The notes: generated from the sequence alone by a model not told the origin. Counted from the first letter of the stretch, positions 20,557 to 30,144 are shown. The stretch: DNA of 64,000 nt from Rhodospirillaceae bacterium MC! (GCA_002632265.1 NQOV01000001.1:65579-129578), one strand, 5' to 3'. Numbers and translations: made by a program.

Positions 20557-20603
20557 ATACTATATACAGTGTTCGGATGATTAATATATAGCATATATAG
20601 TAT
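20557..20603 (-). promoter_or_regulatory. Tandem NrdR boxes upstream of nrdG-nrdD
   Basis: Box 1 ATACTATATACAGTGT (20557-20572) and box 2 ATAGCATATATAGTAT (20588-20603), resembling acaCwATATwGtgt. Centres are 31 bp apart (15-bp gap), the canonical NrdR spacing. Confidence 0.75.
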
Positions 20604-20809
20604 TTTCACGCTAGCATTTTTTTTAAAAATAGATTTCAATCATGCTTTATTTTTAAGAATTCTAATGAAAACAATAGATATAAATTTCATATTTTTTATT
20701 TAAAAAAACAATGCCAAATAGAATCCCATATGCCCCCATATGACGAGTGATTTTTTATGCCACTTTTGATATTTTCTTGCTATAGGAGTAATAATTTGCT
20801 ATACTTAAT

Positions 20810-20845
20810 ACAGTTAATATTACAGTTAATGTTACAGTTAATATA
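20810..20845. repeat. Three tandem 12-bp repeats ACAGTTAATRTT/A upstream of tsaB
   Basis: ACAGTTAATATT ACAGTTAATGTT ACAGTTAATATA read directly. Confidence 0.9.
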
Positions 20846-20870
20846 TGTACTACAATTAGGATGATATTTT

Positions 20871-21611
20871 ATGGCGATAGAATCACAAAAAGGCTTAACA
20901 TTAGTACTAGATACAGCAACTAATTCTTGTTCTGTAGCTATATTTAGTGAAATGGGATTCCTTTTTCAAGATTATCAAGAAATTAGGCGTGGGCATACTG
21001 ATGTTTTAGTCCCTATGATCAATGACCTTTTAAGCAAAAATAATTTCGCCTATGCTGATATCAAGCAGATAGTTACCACAGTAGGTCCTGGAGCGTTTAC
21101 AGGCTTAAGGGTGGGGATCAGTACAGCGAAAGGCTTATCCATATCTTTAAAGGCTAAAATTTTCGGTATAACCACTACATCAGCCCTTGCCAAAAGCTTA
21201 TTGACTACCATTCAAGCGGATACGGATCTTGTTATTCAAGAAAACAGCAGAATTCTTGCTATTATAGACGCTAAACGCTCGGATGTATATACACAAGTCT
21301 TTAGCATGGATCTTGAAGAGATAACCCAAGCTAATGCAGAATTACCGCAAGATTTTGTTGAATCCTTAGATGATTCTTACCACTATTATATCGTAAGTGA
21401 TTGTTTGGATTATGTGGAAAGTGAATTTCAAGCTTGCAATATTAACTATACGCCAGTTAAGACTAATCTTAATGCCAAAAGTGTAGGGGATATGTTTTTC
21501 ATGAATATCAAACACAATCGCACTTTATTACCTAGTAATCCCATATATATACGTCCACCTGATGCGATCATCCCCAAAAATGGCGGACGTTTAATTAATA
21601 ACCCTAAATAA
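20871..21611 (+). CDS. tsaB: tRNA threonylcarbamoyladenosine biosynthesis protein TsaB
   Basis: VLDTATNSCSVAIF, RRGHTDVLVPMI, VGPGAFTGLRVGISTAKGLS. Confidence 0.93.
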   Translation: MAIESQKGLTLVLDTATNSCSVAIFSEMGFLFQDYQEIRRGHTDVLVPMINDLLSKNNFAYADIKQIVTTVGPGAFTGLRVGISTAKGLSISLKAKIFGITTTSALAKSLLTTIQADTDLVIQENSRILAIIDAKRSDVYTQVFSMDLEEITQANAELPQDFVESLDDSYHYYIVSDCLDYVESEFQACNINYTPVKTNLNAKSVGDMFFMNIKHNRTLLPSNPIYIRPPDAIIPKNGGRLINNPK

Positions 21612-21622
21612 AGGATAATATA

Positions 21623-22273
21623 ATGAAAAAAAAGGCCGTGTTCTTCGATTGCGATGGTACTATCGCTTTAAGTGAAGAAGTACATCATCATGTAATTAAA
21701 ACCGTATTGGCAGATTATGGCATAAATTGGACCGATGAATATGCTAATCGTATTTTAGGTACAACCTATGAAAATTGCTATAGAATTTTACAAGAGGATT
21801 TTAACGCAGAATTTACCTTTGATGAATTCTACAATAAGGCCATAGATAAATTCATTATCACAACCAAAACCATGACCAAACCCCACGGCAAGATCAAAGA
21901 AACATTCGAGACATTACGTAATATGGGTGTTCAAGTGGCCGTTGTTTCCAACGCTAATCGCCTAATGACCGAGGCAAACTTGCGAGCTATCGGCGTTAGT
22001 AGTGTAGGGATCAGAGTTGTAACTTCCACTGACGTCAAAAACGTCAAACCCAACCCAGAACCATATTTACGTGCCTGCTACTTACTCGACGTTAAACCCG
22101 AAGAGGCCATAGTCATGGAAGACTCCCAATCAGGATCAACCGCAGGAATTAACGCCAACATTGATACATACATCTACACAACCAACGACATCCGAGAAAC
22201 CCAAGAATATCCCAACGGCGTAAAACATATCTATGATCTACAAGAATTGATTGATATTGTTAAGGAGTCATAG
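21623..22273 (+). CDS. HAD-superfamily hydrolase (beta-phosphoglucomutase/phosphatase-like)
   Basis: FFDCDGTIALSEEVHH, VVSNANR, KPNPEPYLRA, VMEDSQSG motifs. Confidence 0.87.
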   Translation: MKKKAVFFDCDGTIALSEEVHHHVIKTVLADYGINWTDEYANRILGTTYENCYRILQEDFNAEFTFDEFYNKAIDKFIITTKTMTKPHGKIKETFETLRNMGVQVAVVSNANRLMTEANLRAIGVSSVGIRVVTSTDVKNVKPNPEPYLRACYLLDVKPEEAIVMEDSQSGSTAGINANIDTYIYTTNDIRETQEYPNGVKHIYDLQELIDIVKES

Positions 22274-22288
22274 TGGGTGGTGCTATTG

Positions 22289-22804
22289 CTATTGGTTTAC
22301 ATCCAAGCCTAAAAGATCCATTTGTTTTTCTTTATAAATTTCTGACGCTATATCTAAGAGTATTCTATGAAATGCTAAAACTTTTTGATGTTTTCCATTG
22401 GCAGAAAAACGCATGGCCATTTTCATACTCTTTTTAATTGCTATTAAATTTCTAGAAGTGGCGTCTTGTGGTACTTTAGTTTTTTTAAATCTATTATCTA
22501 GATAATCATTTATATATCTTTTATATGATTCTTTGTTCGAACAGTTAATTAAATATTTCTCTAAGCTTTCATTTACATTTATCATATTATTTCTATTGAT
22601 AAGCTCATCTTTAAATATTTGGCTAAAATCACGATCTTTATTCGCTGTTTTCAAGTCGGCATTAGTTATATGCTTTGATAACATAAGTATTATTTCAAAA
22701 GTATCTTTATTTTTGTATTGATCTTGTGTTTTTAAATTCTTTAAGAATAAGCCAATAGGTCTATAAGGGGTTTTAGGCGTATTCTTCATGTTTAAAATAC
22801 TCAA
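22289..22804 (-). CDS. Hypothetical basic protein, second gene of an overlapping pair
   Basis: 171-aa ORF (possible internal start at 22789) overlapping the upstream minus-strand ORF; Lys-rich; no family recognised. Confidence 0.6.
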   Translation of the reverse strand: MSILNMKNTPKTPYRPIGLFLKNLKTQDQYKNKDTFEIILMLSKHITNADLKTANKDRDFSQIFKDELINRNNMINVNESLEKYLINCSNKESYKRYINDYLDNRFKKTKVPQDATSRNLIAIKKSMKMAMRFSANGKHQKVLAFHRILLDIASEIYKEKQMDLLGLDVNQ

Positions 22805-23063
22805 TTACTTCTTTAGGAACATCAACAGGAAAATAATCATTTCCTAGATGTCTATTAAATAAATCCACTTGCATAATTTCCACATGTTCAGGGATTGTGT
22901 CTATTAGTTTATCAAACTCATCTTGTTTGTTCTCATAAAAAAGCTCCATAGCCTCATTAGATATTCTTTTAGCCTCATTATCTTCTTCTCTAGTAACCCC
23001 ATATAATTTTAGTATGTGATCAGGGGTATAATCGACCATTTCGGCGGTTATTTCTATGCTCAT
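22773..23063 (-). CDS. Hypothetical acidic protein, first gene of an overlapping pair
   Basis: MSIEITAEMVDYTPDHILKLYG start at 23063 has an SD (GGAGAAGTAAAATG); the track's start at 23132 lies upstream of that. Asp/Glu-rich. Confidence 0.65.
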   Translation of the reverse strand: MSIEITAEMVDYTPDHILKLYGVTREEDNEAKRISNEAMELFYENKQDEFDKLIDTIPEHVEIMQVDLFNRHLGNDYFPVDVPKEVIEYFKHEEYA

Positions 23064-23135
23064 TTTACTTCTCCGTTGAATTAGTTTAATTGTAATTGTT
23101 ATCATTATACAGGAATAATCATTAAAAGTCAATCA

Positions 23136-23174
23136 AAAAGCCTTGATAAGATACGAGATCTAATCAAGGCTTTT
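23136..23174. terminator. Hairpin AAAAGCCTTGAT...ATCAAGGCTTTT, copy 1
   Basis: 12-bp perfect stem; same hairpin recurs at 24089 and 24917. Confidence 0.75.
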
Positions 23175-23187
23175 AAGTTTAATTTGC

Positions 23188-23216
23188 TTGATTTAGTATT
23201 GTAGGATTGATATAAT
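23188..23216 (+). promoter_or_regulatory. Promoter of Sel1 gene 1
   Basis: TTGATT - 17 bp - TATAAT; duplicated at 24141-24169. Confidence 0.7.
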
Positions 23217-23253
23217 ATCAGACATTAATAATAATTCGACCCATAGGATACAC

Positions 23254-24081
23254 ATGAAAAAATTTTATATAATATTAGGTGTGATACTTGTAAGTACATT
23301 TTTCTTGCTAACTTTGGTTTTTTTTACACCTGATTTAAGCATGGTAGTTTCATGTTTGAAAGGGCCAAAAACAATTATGTGTATGAGAAAAGTTGTCTTA
23401 AAGAATACTGCAAACTTTCAATATGATTTAGGGGGGATATATTATGATGAATACAACTATAAAAAAGCAATATATAGCTATACTAAATCAGCTAAACAAG
23501 GGAATACTGACGCTCAATATATGTTAGGATATATGTGTGAAACTGGGCTGGGAGTATTAAAAAGTGATAAACAAGCAATATATTGGTATACTAAATCAGC
23601 AAACCAAGGAAATGCCGCCGCTCAAAATAATCTAGGATTGATGTATAATAATGGGCAAGGAGTATTAAAAAGCTATAAGCAAGCTATATATTGGTATACT
23701 AAATCAGCCAAACAACTAGGAGATTCCGCCGCTTACGCTCAAAATAATCTAGGATTGATGTATGAATTTGGGCACGGAGTATTAAAAAGCTATAAACAAG
23801 CTCTATATTGGTATACTAAATCAGCAAACCAAGGAAATGCTAAAGGTGAATATAATTTAGGACTTCTGTATGTAAACGGATATGGGGTAGAACAAAATAA
23901 TATAAAAGCATATGCTTGGTGGTTAATTTCTGCTTATAATGGCGATGAAAGTGCAAGTAAAAAGCTTGAAATAGCAAAAGAAAAGATGTCAGATGATGAA
24001 ATACATCAAGCCAAAAAATTATCCTATGAATTATCCCGTAAAATAGTCCATGAGTTATTGAAGACGAGTAACAAACCGTAA
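23254..24081 (+). CDS. Exported/membrane-anchored Sel1-repeat (TPR-like) protein
   Basis: Repeated AQNNLGLMYNNGQGVLKSYKQAIYWYTKSAKQG units after an N-terminal hydrophobic segment. Confidence 0.9.
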   Translation: MKKFYIILGVILVSTFFLLTLVFFTPDLSMVVSCLKGPKTIMCMRKVVLKNTANFQYDLGGIYYDEYNYKKAIYSYTKSAKQGNTDAQYMLGYMCETGLGVLKSDKQAIYWYTKSANQGNAAAQNNLGLMYNNGQGVLKSYKQAIYWYTKSAKQLGDSAAYAQNNLGLMYEFGHGVLKSYKQALYWYTKSANQGNAKGEYNLGLLYVNGYGVEQNNIKAYAWWLISAYNGDESASKKLEIAKEKMSDDEIHQAKKLSYELSRKIVHELLKTSNKP

Positions 24082-24088
24082 CAAAAGA

Positions 24089-24127
24089 AAAAGCCTTGAT
24101 AAGATACGAGATCTAATCAAGGCTTTT
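24089..24127. terminator. Hairpin AAAAGCCTTGAT...ATCAAGGCTTTT, copy 2
   Basis: Same hairpin as 23136-23174, directly after Sel1 gene 1. Confidence 0.8.
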
Positions 24128-24140
24128 AAGTTTAATTTGC

Positions 24141-24169
24141 TTGATTTAGTATTGTATTATTGATATAAT
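24141..24169 (+). promoter_or_regulatory. Promoter of Sel1 gene 2
   Basis: TTGATT - 17 bp - TATAAT, near-identical context to 23188-23216. Confidence 0.7.
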
Positions 24170-24208
24170 ATCAGACATTAATAATAATTTGACCTATAGG
24201 ATAAACAC

Positions 24209-24910
24209 ATGAAAAAATTTTATATTATATTAAGTGTGATACTTTTAAGTATACTCTTCTTACCAACTTTGGCTTTTTCTAAATCTGATCAGCAAACCGC
24301 CGTAGATTCATGCTTGAAACAAGCTAAACCAAATATATGTATGAAGAAATTAGCTTTAGGTAATAATGCAATAGCTCAAAAAGAGTTAGGTATTATGTAT
24401 GCAAAAGGGCAGGGAGTAAAGGTAAATTATAAACAAGCTTTGTTGTTGTTCTCTAAATCAGCTAAGCAAGGTAATGCTCATGCTCAATGTGATTTAGGCT
24501 TGATGTATTATAACGGATATGGAGTAAAGAAAAATTATAAACAGGCTCTATTGTGGTTCATTAAGTCAGCTAAGCAAGGAAACTCTGATGCTCAATTTAT
24601 GTTAGGGGTTGCGTATGAACGTGGGGATGGAATATTAAAAAATTACAAACAAGCTGTATATTGGTATACTCAATCAGCAAAGCAAGGATATGCCGACGCT
24701 CAACTTAATTTAGGGGGTATGTATGTAAATGGGCAAGGAGTAGAACAAGATAATATAAAAGGATATGCATGGCTGTCAATTTCTGCTTATAATGACAACA
24801 AACTTGCAAAGGAAAATATTAAAATAATAGAAAAACGCATGTCAAGTAACGAAATAAACAAAGCCCAAGCATTAGCCCAAGAGTTAATGAAGACGATTAA
24901 AAAGCCATAG
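24209..24910 (+). CDS. Exported Sel1-repeat (TPR-like) protein, tandem paralogue
   Basis: Signal peptide MKKFYIILSVILLSILFLPTLAFS plus Sel1 repeats AQCDLGLMYYNGYGVKKNYKQALLWFIKSAKQG. Confidence 0.9.
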   Translation: MKKFYIILSVILLSILFLPTLAFSKSDQQTAVDSCLKQAKPNICMKKLALGNNAIAQKELGIMYAKGQGVKVNYKQALLLFSKSAKQGNAHAQCDLGLMYYNGYGVKKNYKQALLWFIKSAKQGNSDAQFMLGVAYERGDGILKNYKQAVYWYTQSAKQGYADAQLNLGGMYVNGQGVEQDNIKGYAWLSISAYNDNKLAKENIKIIEKRMSSNEINKAQALAQELMKTIKKP

Positions 24911-24916
24911 TAAAAG

Positions 24917-24956
24917 AAAAAGCCTTGATTAAGATACGAGATCTGATCAAGGCTTT
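24917..24956. terminator. Hairpin AAAAGCCTTGATT...GATCAAGGCTTTT, copy 3
   Basis: Third copy, after Sel1 gene 2. Confidence 0.8.
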
Positions 24957-25004
24957 TGAGTTTAATTTTTGTTTTTTATGAATGAGTTAAATTACAAGTA
25001 AATA

Positions 25005-25388
25005 TTATTTGCTTGCTTTTTTGTTCATCCAGTCTGCTTTTTCTTTAATACGAGCGGCTTTACCTGTGCGACCACGTAAGTAATATAATTTAGCACGACG
25101 AACACGACCACGGCGAACGACTTCTATTTTTTCAAGAATGGGAGAGTATAAAGTAAATACACGTTCTACCCCTTCACTACCACTTAGTTTACGTACTGTA
25201 AAACTTGAACCTATACTTCTATTTTTACGAGCAATACATAAACCCTCATAAATCTGAACACGTGAACGAGTTCCCTCGGTGATACGTACATGTACACGTA
25301 AGTTGTCGCCAGCTTTGAAATCAGGGATTTCTTTAGATTCTGTTAGTTTAGCAATTTGTTCTTGCTCTAGTTCTTGAATAAGATTCAT
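25005..25388 (-). CDS. rplS: 50S ribosomal protein L19
   Basis: [44 protein letters not shown]...[11 protein letters not shown]. Confidence 0.97.
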   Translation of the reverse strand: MNLIQELEQEQIAKLTESKEIPDFKAGDNLRVHVRITEGTRSRVQIYEGLCIARKNRSIGSSFTVRKLSGSEGVERVFTLYSPILEKIEVVRRGRVRRAKLYYLRGRTGKAARIKEKADWMNKKASK

Positions 25389-25478
25389 TGTTGTATATCC
25401 TTATTGTATTGTAATAAACCATAGCCTTATCACCATTTTAAAGTTTATAAGATAAACTTCATCTTTCATAAGGGTTAG

Positions 25479-26192
25479 TTATATTTTATTTTTGTATTCT
25501 GCCCAAAGATCTGGGCGACGCTGTTTTGTGATATCTAAAGATTTCTCTAGACGCCACTCATTTATGCGTTTATGGTGTCCTGATTGTAAAATATCTGGAA
25601 TCTCTCTACCTTTCCATGAATATGGTTTGGTATAAAGTGGATATTCTAGCAAATCATTTTCAAAGCTATCGTTTGTTAAAGATTCTCTATTACCAACAAC
25701 CCCATCAACCATGCGGATACATGCGTCAAGAACTGTAAGAGTACAAGCCTCTCCACCTGATAATATGAAATCTCCTAACGACACTTCAAGTAGATTATAC
25801 TCATCTATAACCCTTTGGTCAAGTCCTTCGTAACGTCCACATAAAAATAGTGCGTTTTTCTTGTTAACGATATCCTTAATAAAGCCTTGTGTTACCTTGA
25901 TTCCACGGGGTGAAAAATATATTTTTGTTGGGTAATTTTTTTTGCTTAAAACATCATCTATGGCATTTCCAACCACATCAGGACGCAAAATCATACCCGC
26001 TCCGCCACCTGCTGGAGTATCATCTACATTCTTATGTTTATTAGTGGCATAATCTCGAATATTTACCGTATCATAAGACCATAAACCATTCCTTAAGGCT
26101 CGCCCCGCTAAAGCATGATCTAAGATCCCTGGAAACATTTCGGGAAATAATGTTAATATTGTAGCATGAAATTTACTTTCCATTGTCTGCAT
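25479..26192 (-). CDS. trmD: tRNA (guanine-N1)-methyltransferase TrmD
   Basis: LFPEMFPGILDHALAGRAL, DDTPAGGGAGMILRPDV, CGRYEGLDQRVID, GDFILSGGEACTLTVLDA. Confidence 0.97.
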   Translation of the reverse strand: MQTMESKFHATILTLFPEMFPGILDHALAGRALRNGLWSYDTVNIRDYATNKHKNVDDTPAGGGAGMILRPDVVGNAIDDVLSKKNYPTKIYFSPRGIKVTQGFIKDIVNKKNALFLCGRYEGLDQRVIDEYNLLEVSLGDFILSGGEACTLTVLDACIRMVDGVVGNRESLTNDSFENDLLEYPLYTKPYSWKGREIPDILQSGHHKRINEWRLEKSLDITKQRRPDLWAEYKNKI

Positions 26193-26288
26193 TCCTTTCT
26201 TAATACCTTAATATTATCATAAATAGCTTTTTTTGTCTAAAGAATTTTATAAGGGTTGTAATAAACAGCTAAATTTTAGCACAATCCA

Positions 26289-26395
26289 AAGGGTGGGAAA
26301 AGTGCTTAGCCAGTGTTCTTAAGGCATGCGTACATGTACTATTGTTTACCTTAGCATGACTTAAGGACGCTGGATGAGTGCTTTTTCACACCCTT
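26289..26395 (-). repeat. Foldback repeat, subfamily A full length, inverted orientation, different apex
   Basis: Reverse complement reads GGGTGTGAAAAAGCACTCATCCAGCGTCCTTAAGTCATGC ... GCATGCCTTAAGAACACTGGCTAAGCACTTTTCCCACCC, but the apex is TAAGGTAAACAATAGTACATGTAC. Confidence 0.85.
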
Positions 26396-26472
26396 TTTGA
26401 TAAATGTGTTGATAGAATCGTTATTTCTTAGTATAATCATCATATCACAACAAACTAAAATGGTGAAGAAAA

Positions 26473-29172
26473 TTGACAGCAACAACCAATACCCCAATGA
26501 TGACGCAATATCTCAAAATAAAAGAAGAGTATAAAGATAGTCTACTATTTTATCGCATGGGAGACTTCTATGAATTATTTTTTGAAGACGCCGTTATCGC
26601 CTCCCAATCTTTAAATATTACCCTGACTAAACGTGGCAAAACCGATAATGTTGATATTCCCATGTGTGGTGTGCCTGTGAGATCATACGATGTTTACTTA
26701 TCTCGCCTAATTAAAGCAGGGCATAAAGTAGCCATTTGCGAACAAATCGAAAGCCCTGCAGAGGCTAAAAAACGAGGTCCTAAATCTGTAGTTAAAAGGG
26801 AAGTTGTCCGCTTAGTAACTCCTGGCACAATAACCGAAGATGAATTACTCGATGGTAAATCCAATAATTATCTTGCGTCCGTTTACTCTCTCAAAAAGAA
26901 TGATGTAATGGGGGTTTCTTGGTTGGATATTTCCACAGGAGCATTTTATACCAAAGTAGATACAATTCATAATCTATATGCAGAACTGATTCGTATAAAC
27001 CCGTCCGAGATTCTTATAAATGAATCTTTCATTCAAAAGGAAGATCTATACGAGATCTTTGCCGAATATAACAATAAGCTAAGCGTTTTCCCCGATGTAC
27101 GATTCGGCTTAAACACAAATAAAGAAAAAATATCTGATTTTTTTGAATTATCTTCCAGTGAAAATATCTCAAATTATGCCAATGAAGAGATTTCCACAAT
27201 CGGAACTCTAATAGATTACGTCCAAACCACGCAAAAAGTTACTAGCATTAACTTAAACATGCCAATAAAAATAGGCGATACAAACTTCCTACAAATAGAC
27301 GGTGCAACTCGTAAATCCCTAGAAATGGTTAGCACATTAAAAGGAGCAAAAAAGGGGAGTCTATTATCTGTGATAGATTACACCATTACCAATGCAGGCG
27401 GTAGAACCTTACATGAGTTTTTATCTAATCCTTTGAATAATCTAGGGCAGATTAATCAGAGGTTAACCTTAATAGAACTTTTTCACGCCAATCCCAACAT
27501 ATGTAACACCATACGAGAAATCTTAAAAAATATCAACGATATTGAAAGAGCATTATCTCGCTTGCTTGTAAGACGTGGCACACCCAAAGATCTAGCCATA
27601 TTACGTGATAGTTTAAATGTAGCCTTAAACATCAAACGTGAACTATTTAGCGATATCGCCGAGCTTAAAAATCTACTGCTTGGTATTTATGATCATAGCG
27701 AACTAACTGACAAACTAGAAAAAGCTCTAGAAATCCAACTGCCAAATAATATGCGTGATGGCGGATTCATCGCCAAAGGTTTTTCCGTAGAACTGGATGA
27801 GCTGATAAATCTCAAGCAACAATCCAGTAATCTAATGGAAGATATGCAAGAACAACTCATAAATGAAACTAAAGCCAGTAATCTAAAAATAAACTTCAAT
27901 AACATTTTAGGATACTTTATCGAAGTCCCACAACGTCAAGCCGATAAGCTGGCAAGTAATCAGCGTTTCATACACAAACAAACCATGACAAATACTGTTC
28001 GCTTTACCACATTAGAGCTAAATGAATTACAAGGTAAAATCCTAACCGCAAAAGAAAGATCTATAGCTTTAGAACTACAAATATTTGAAGAGCTAGTTAA
28101 TGAGATCATAGCAAATACTACAGAAATAACCAATACCGCTAAAACTATCGGCTTAATTGATGTGTATTCATCACTATCATATTTAGCATACGAAAATAGT
28201 TGGATAAAGCCAATCCTAACCAATGATCTGGATTTTGATATTAAAGACGCATGCCACCCAGTAGTTCAACAATCCTTAAAGCTACAAAATAAGGATTTTA
28301 TCGCTAACGATTGTAATTTAGAGCAGACGCAATCCTTATGGTTACTAACAGGTCCTAACATGGCAGGTAAATCCACATTCTTACGACAAAACGCCATAAT
28401 AGTCATATTAGCTCAAATGGGATCTTTTGTTCCTGCGTCTTACGCTAAGATAGGATTAGTTGATAAATTATTCTCTAGAGTAGGGGCTTCCGACGATCTA
28501 GCAAGGGGGCAATCCACATTCATGGTGGAAATGTTAGAGACAGCATCAATCGTCAACCAAGCCTCATCGCAATCTCTAGTAATACTTGATGAAATAGGTA
28601 GGGGGACAGCCACTTACGACGGATTGTCCTTAGCTTGGGCAATTGTAGAACATCTTCACAATGTTAATAAATGCCGTGGATTGTTCGCAACTCATTATCA
28701 TGAGTTAACATCCTTAACAACTAGCTTGAAAAATCTTTCTTCTTATACCATTCAAGTAAAAGAATGGAAAAGTAAAATTATCTTTATGCACAAAGTCATC
28801 AGCGGAGTAGCAAATGGAAGTTATGGTATTCATGTGGCTAAGTTAGCAGGAATCCCCAAAATCATCATAAAGAGAGCAAAGGAAGTACTAAAAACTATCG
28901 AAACAAGCAATGAGGCAGATAACATTAAAAGACTCATCGAAGAACTGCCCTTATTTTCCGAACTAATTAGCGAATCATCACAATCATCAAGACAGTCATC
29001 AAGCATTCAGAATGATACAAGTATGGATGATGACGACCTCGCATATGATCATCTTATGCCAGAAATCAGTGAAGAAGATCAAAAAAAATTAGATAAAATA
29101 TCAAGCATAAACCCCAACAATCTATCGCCCATCGAAGCCTTAAACATTTTATATGACTTGTGTGATAATTAA
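26473..29172 (+). CDS. mutS: DNA mismatch repair protein MutS (TTG start)
   Basis: MTQYLKIKEEYKDSLLFYRMGDFYELFFEDA; Walker A GPNMAGKSTFLRQ; DEIGRGTATYDGLSLAWA; ATHYHELT. The start codon at 26473 is TTG. Confidence 0.98.
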   Translation: MTATTNTPMMTQYLKIKEEYKDSLLFYRMGDFYELFFEDAVIASQSLNITLTKRGKTDNVDIPMCGVPVRSYDVYLSRLIKAGHKVAICEQIESPAEAKKRGPKSVVKREVVRLVTPGTITEDELLDGKSNNYLASVYSLKKNDVMGVSWLDISTGAFYTKVDTIHNLYAELIRINPSEILINESFIQKEDLYEIFAEYNNKLSVFPDVRFGLNTNKEKISDFFELSSSENISNYANEEISTIGTLIDYVQTTQKVTSINLNMPIKIGDTNFLQIDGATRKSLEMVSTLKGAKKGSLLSVIDYTITNAGGRTLHEFLSNPLNNLGQINQRLTLIELFHANPNICNTIREILKNINDIERALSRLLVRRGTPKDLAILRDSLNVALNIKRELFSDIAELKNLLLGIYDHSELTDKLEKALEIQLPNNMRDGGFIAKGFSVELDELINLKQQSSNLMEDMQEQLINETKASNLKINFNNILGYFIEVPQRQADKLASNQRFIHKQTMTNTVRFTTLELNELQGKILTAKERSIALELQIFEELVNEIIANTTEITNTAKTIGLIDVYSSLSYLAYENSWIKPILTNDLDFDIKDACHPVVQQSLKLQNKDFIANDCNLEQTQSLWLLTGPNMAGKSTFLRQNAIIVILAQMGSFVPASYAKIGLVDKLFSRVGASDDLARGQSTFMVEMLETASIVNQASSQSLVILDEIGRGTATYDGLSLAWAIVEHLHNVNKCRGLFATHYHELTSLTTSLKNLSSYTIQVKEWKSKIIFMHKVISGVANGSYGIHVAKLAGIPKIIIKRAKEVLKTIETSNEADNIKRLIEELPLFSELISESSQSSRQSSSIQNDTSMDDDDLAYDHLMPEISEEDQKKLDKISSINPNNLSPIEALNILYDLCDN

Positions 29173-29247
29173 TTACTAGTTTTTTATTATAATATGTGAT
29201 ACAATATATCATATGATATAATATCTATTAAAATACCAATAAAAGAA

Positions 29248-30105
29248 ATGGAGGAAAATATGACATCCGTTAAAGCTATAGTCTGCGATCTTGACGGAAC
29301 TCTACTAGTTCCAATAAGTGATACATCGAGAAAAAGAAAACTTGCCCCTAAAATGTTAGAAAAAATCCAAGAACTGCGTGGGCAAGGTATCGGTTTCACT
29401 ATCGCTACAGGGCGTAGCTTTCAATCTATACAAGTTATTGAAGATTTACCAAGCTTTAAAGATGAACCCATAATCTCCATGAATGGCGGTATTATAGTCA
29501 AAGGTCTCACAGGGGAGATCATTAAAGAATATGTTCTTGATGAAAAAATATTTAAAAACGTTACAAAAATTGTAAGAGACGCAGGGAAATGTTCCCTACA
29601 TGCTTTCATCAAAAAAGGCTTGGCTCATGATTCTGTAACTGGATCGAACATCCCCATTGAAGAGGACGGAATGGGCGATAATCGTATGGAAGTCGATTTT
29701 TATAAGGATCTAACCCAAGATGATAAGGTCTATAAATTCATGATGACAAATCACAATGAGCCACAATATTTACATTCTCTAAAAGATGAGCTTGTGAAAG
29801 CCTTAGGGGATTCTTGTAGCGTGGTTTTTTCGGCTCATACTACTTTAGAGATCTGCCCTAAAGAGGCAACAAAAGGTAATGCCTTAAAATATGTGAAAGA
29901 GCATTTTAATATCGAAAATAATAACATCATGACTTTTGGCGATTCCGAAAATGATGAAAGTATGTTAAAACAAGCAGGGGTAGGCGTTGTTATGGAAAAT
30001 GGCTTTGCTCATCTAAAAGAAGATCCTAACTTATATAACACAGGCAGAAATACAGAACATGGTGTGTTAAACTTCATTAATTCATGGTTTCATATGAAGT
30101 CTTAA
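29248..30105 (+). CDS. Cof-type HAD phosphatase
   Basis: VCDLDGTLLVPISDTS, FTIATGRSFQSI, ISMNGGIIV, MTFGDSENDESMLKQAGVGVVMENG. Confidence 0.92.
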   Translation: MEENMTSVKAIVCDLDGTLLVPISDTSRKRKLAPKMLEKIQELRGQGIGFTIATGRSFQSIQVIEDLPSFKDEPIISMNGGIIVKGLTGEIIKEYVLDEKIFKNVTKIVRDAGKCSLHAFIKKGLAHDSVTGSNIPIEEDGMGDNRMEVDFYKDLTQDDKVYKFMMTNHNEPQYLHSLKDELVKALGDSCSVVFSAHTTLEICPKEATKGNALKYVKEHFNIENNNIMTFGDSENDESMLKQAGVGVVMENGFAHLKEDPNLYNTGRNTEHGVLNFINSWFHMKS

Positions 30106-30144
30106 AGTAAATTATATAAATTATATTGTATTAAATTATATCAA

